DNA from: DATKIY01 sp035543875
GTDB lineage: Bacteria > Actinomycetota > Actinomycetes > JAHEKZ01
DNA: 6,633 nucleotides
Assembly (NCBI GenBank): GCA_035543875.1
Contig: DATKIY010000004.1
Location: 1-6,633 of the forward strand
Direction of reading: 5' to 3'
Under the pieces are notes generated by a model, which ran no database searches, had not been told where the DNA came from, and was given only the letters and a program-made list of their open reading frames with translations. The translations under genes and the position numbers were made by a program. Shown piece by piece: positions 6,447-6,633 of the stretch (position 1 is its first letter; the number at the start of each line of letters is the position of its first letter).

Positions 6447-6633
6447 ATGAATGGCGCAACCTCGCGTGCGAACGGCAGACTCACCGTCGTGAGCGACCCA
6501 GGCAACACCCCACCGGGTGACCCGGTGGATGGATCGGGCGGCGAAGCCGACACCGGCGTCGACCAGCTCGTCGCGCGGGTGGCTCAGGGCGACGACACCG
6601 CATTTGCCTCGCTCTACGACCGAACAAGTGCCA
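6447..6633 (+). CDS. sigK: ECF RNA polymerase sigma factor, SigK-like, 5' end only
   Basis: First 62 codons of a sigma-70 family regulator that would direct RNA polymerase to a special promoter set. After a Gly/Pro/Asp-rich, probably disordered N-terminus (residues 1-38), residues 39-60 read DQLVARVAQGDDTAFASLYDRT, the start of sigma region 2, closely following the pattern D-x-L-x-x-R-V-A-x-x-D-x-x-A-F-x-x-x-Y-D-x-T of SigK proteins. Regions 2.2 to 4 lie beyond the window. The ATG at 6447 is chosen for its ribosome site; an in-frame stop lies at 6420-6422, and GTG at 6489 (VSDPGNTPP) is an alternative that would drop 14 residues. A SigK-type promoter motif upstream strengthens the assignment. 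In known SigK systems a membrane anti-sigma factor (RskA) is encoded next; that would be outside the window. ECF membership is secure; the SigK subgroup is probable. Confidence 0.78.
   Translation, partial: MNGATSRANGRLTVVSDPGNTPPGDPVDGSGGEADTGVDQLVARVAQGDDTAFASLYDRTSA

Overview
The window looks like chromosomal DNA from a high-GC actinobacterium. Three things point there: the protein sequences of the purine genes, the frequent GTG starts, and a gene for an enzyme of the mycothiol-dependent (MDMPI-like) family, since mycothiol is the actinobacterial thiol. I cannot name the genus. No rRNA, tRNA, CRISPR array, insertion sequence or phage gene is visible, and all genes but the last lie on the minus strand.

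Reading the minus strand in its transcription direction (right to left), the first block is purS (6250-6011), purQ (6011-5334) and purL (5337-3046). These encode the three-part formylglycinamidine ribonucleotide (FGAM) synthase of de novo purine synthesis. purS and purQ overlap by 1 nt and purQ and purL by 4 nt, so the three are probably translationally coupled. Fifteen nt after purL comes a fusion-type protein (3030-2233) with an N-terminal mycothiol-dependent maleylpyruvate isomerase-like (DinB-like) domain and a C-terminal SCP-like domain. It probably belongs to the same transcript, but its substrate is unknown.

After a 197-nt gap comes a second minus-strand unit for a polyamine-type ABC importer: an ATPase (PotA-like, 2035-941), then a substrate-binding lipoprotein (PotD-like, 894 to beyond position 1). 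The permease genes are presumably further on, outside the window. A small GC-rich stem-loop sits between ATPase and lipoprotein genes.

At the right end, divergent from purS, the plus strand carries the first 62 codons of an ECF sigma factor (6447-6633, cut by the window edge). Its N-terminal sequence resembles SigK. About 100 nt upstream are CCATCC and CCGAAT, separated by 15 nt, which as I recall are the two elements of the mycobacterial SigK promoter consensus. This supports the SigK assignment and suggests autoregulation. Most of the window is core metabolism and transport; the sigma-factor promoter and the isomerase-like/SCP fusion beside purL deserve the closest look.
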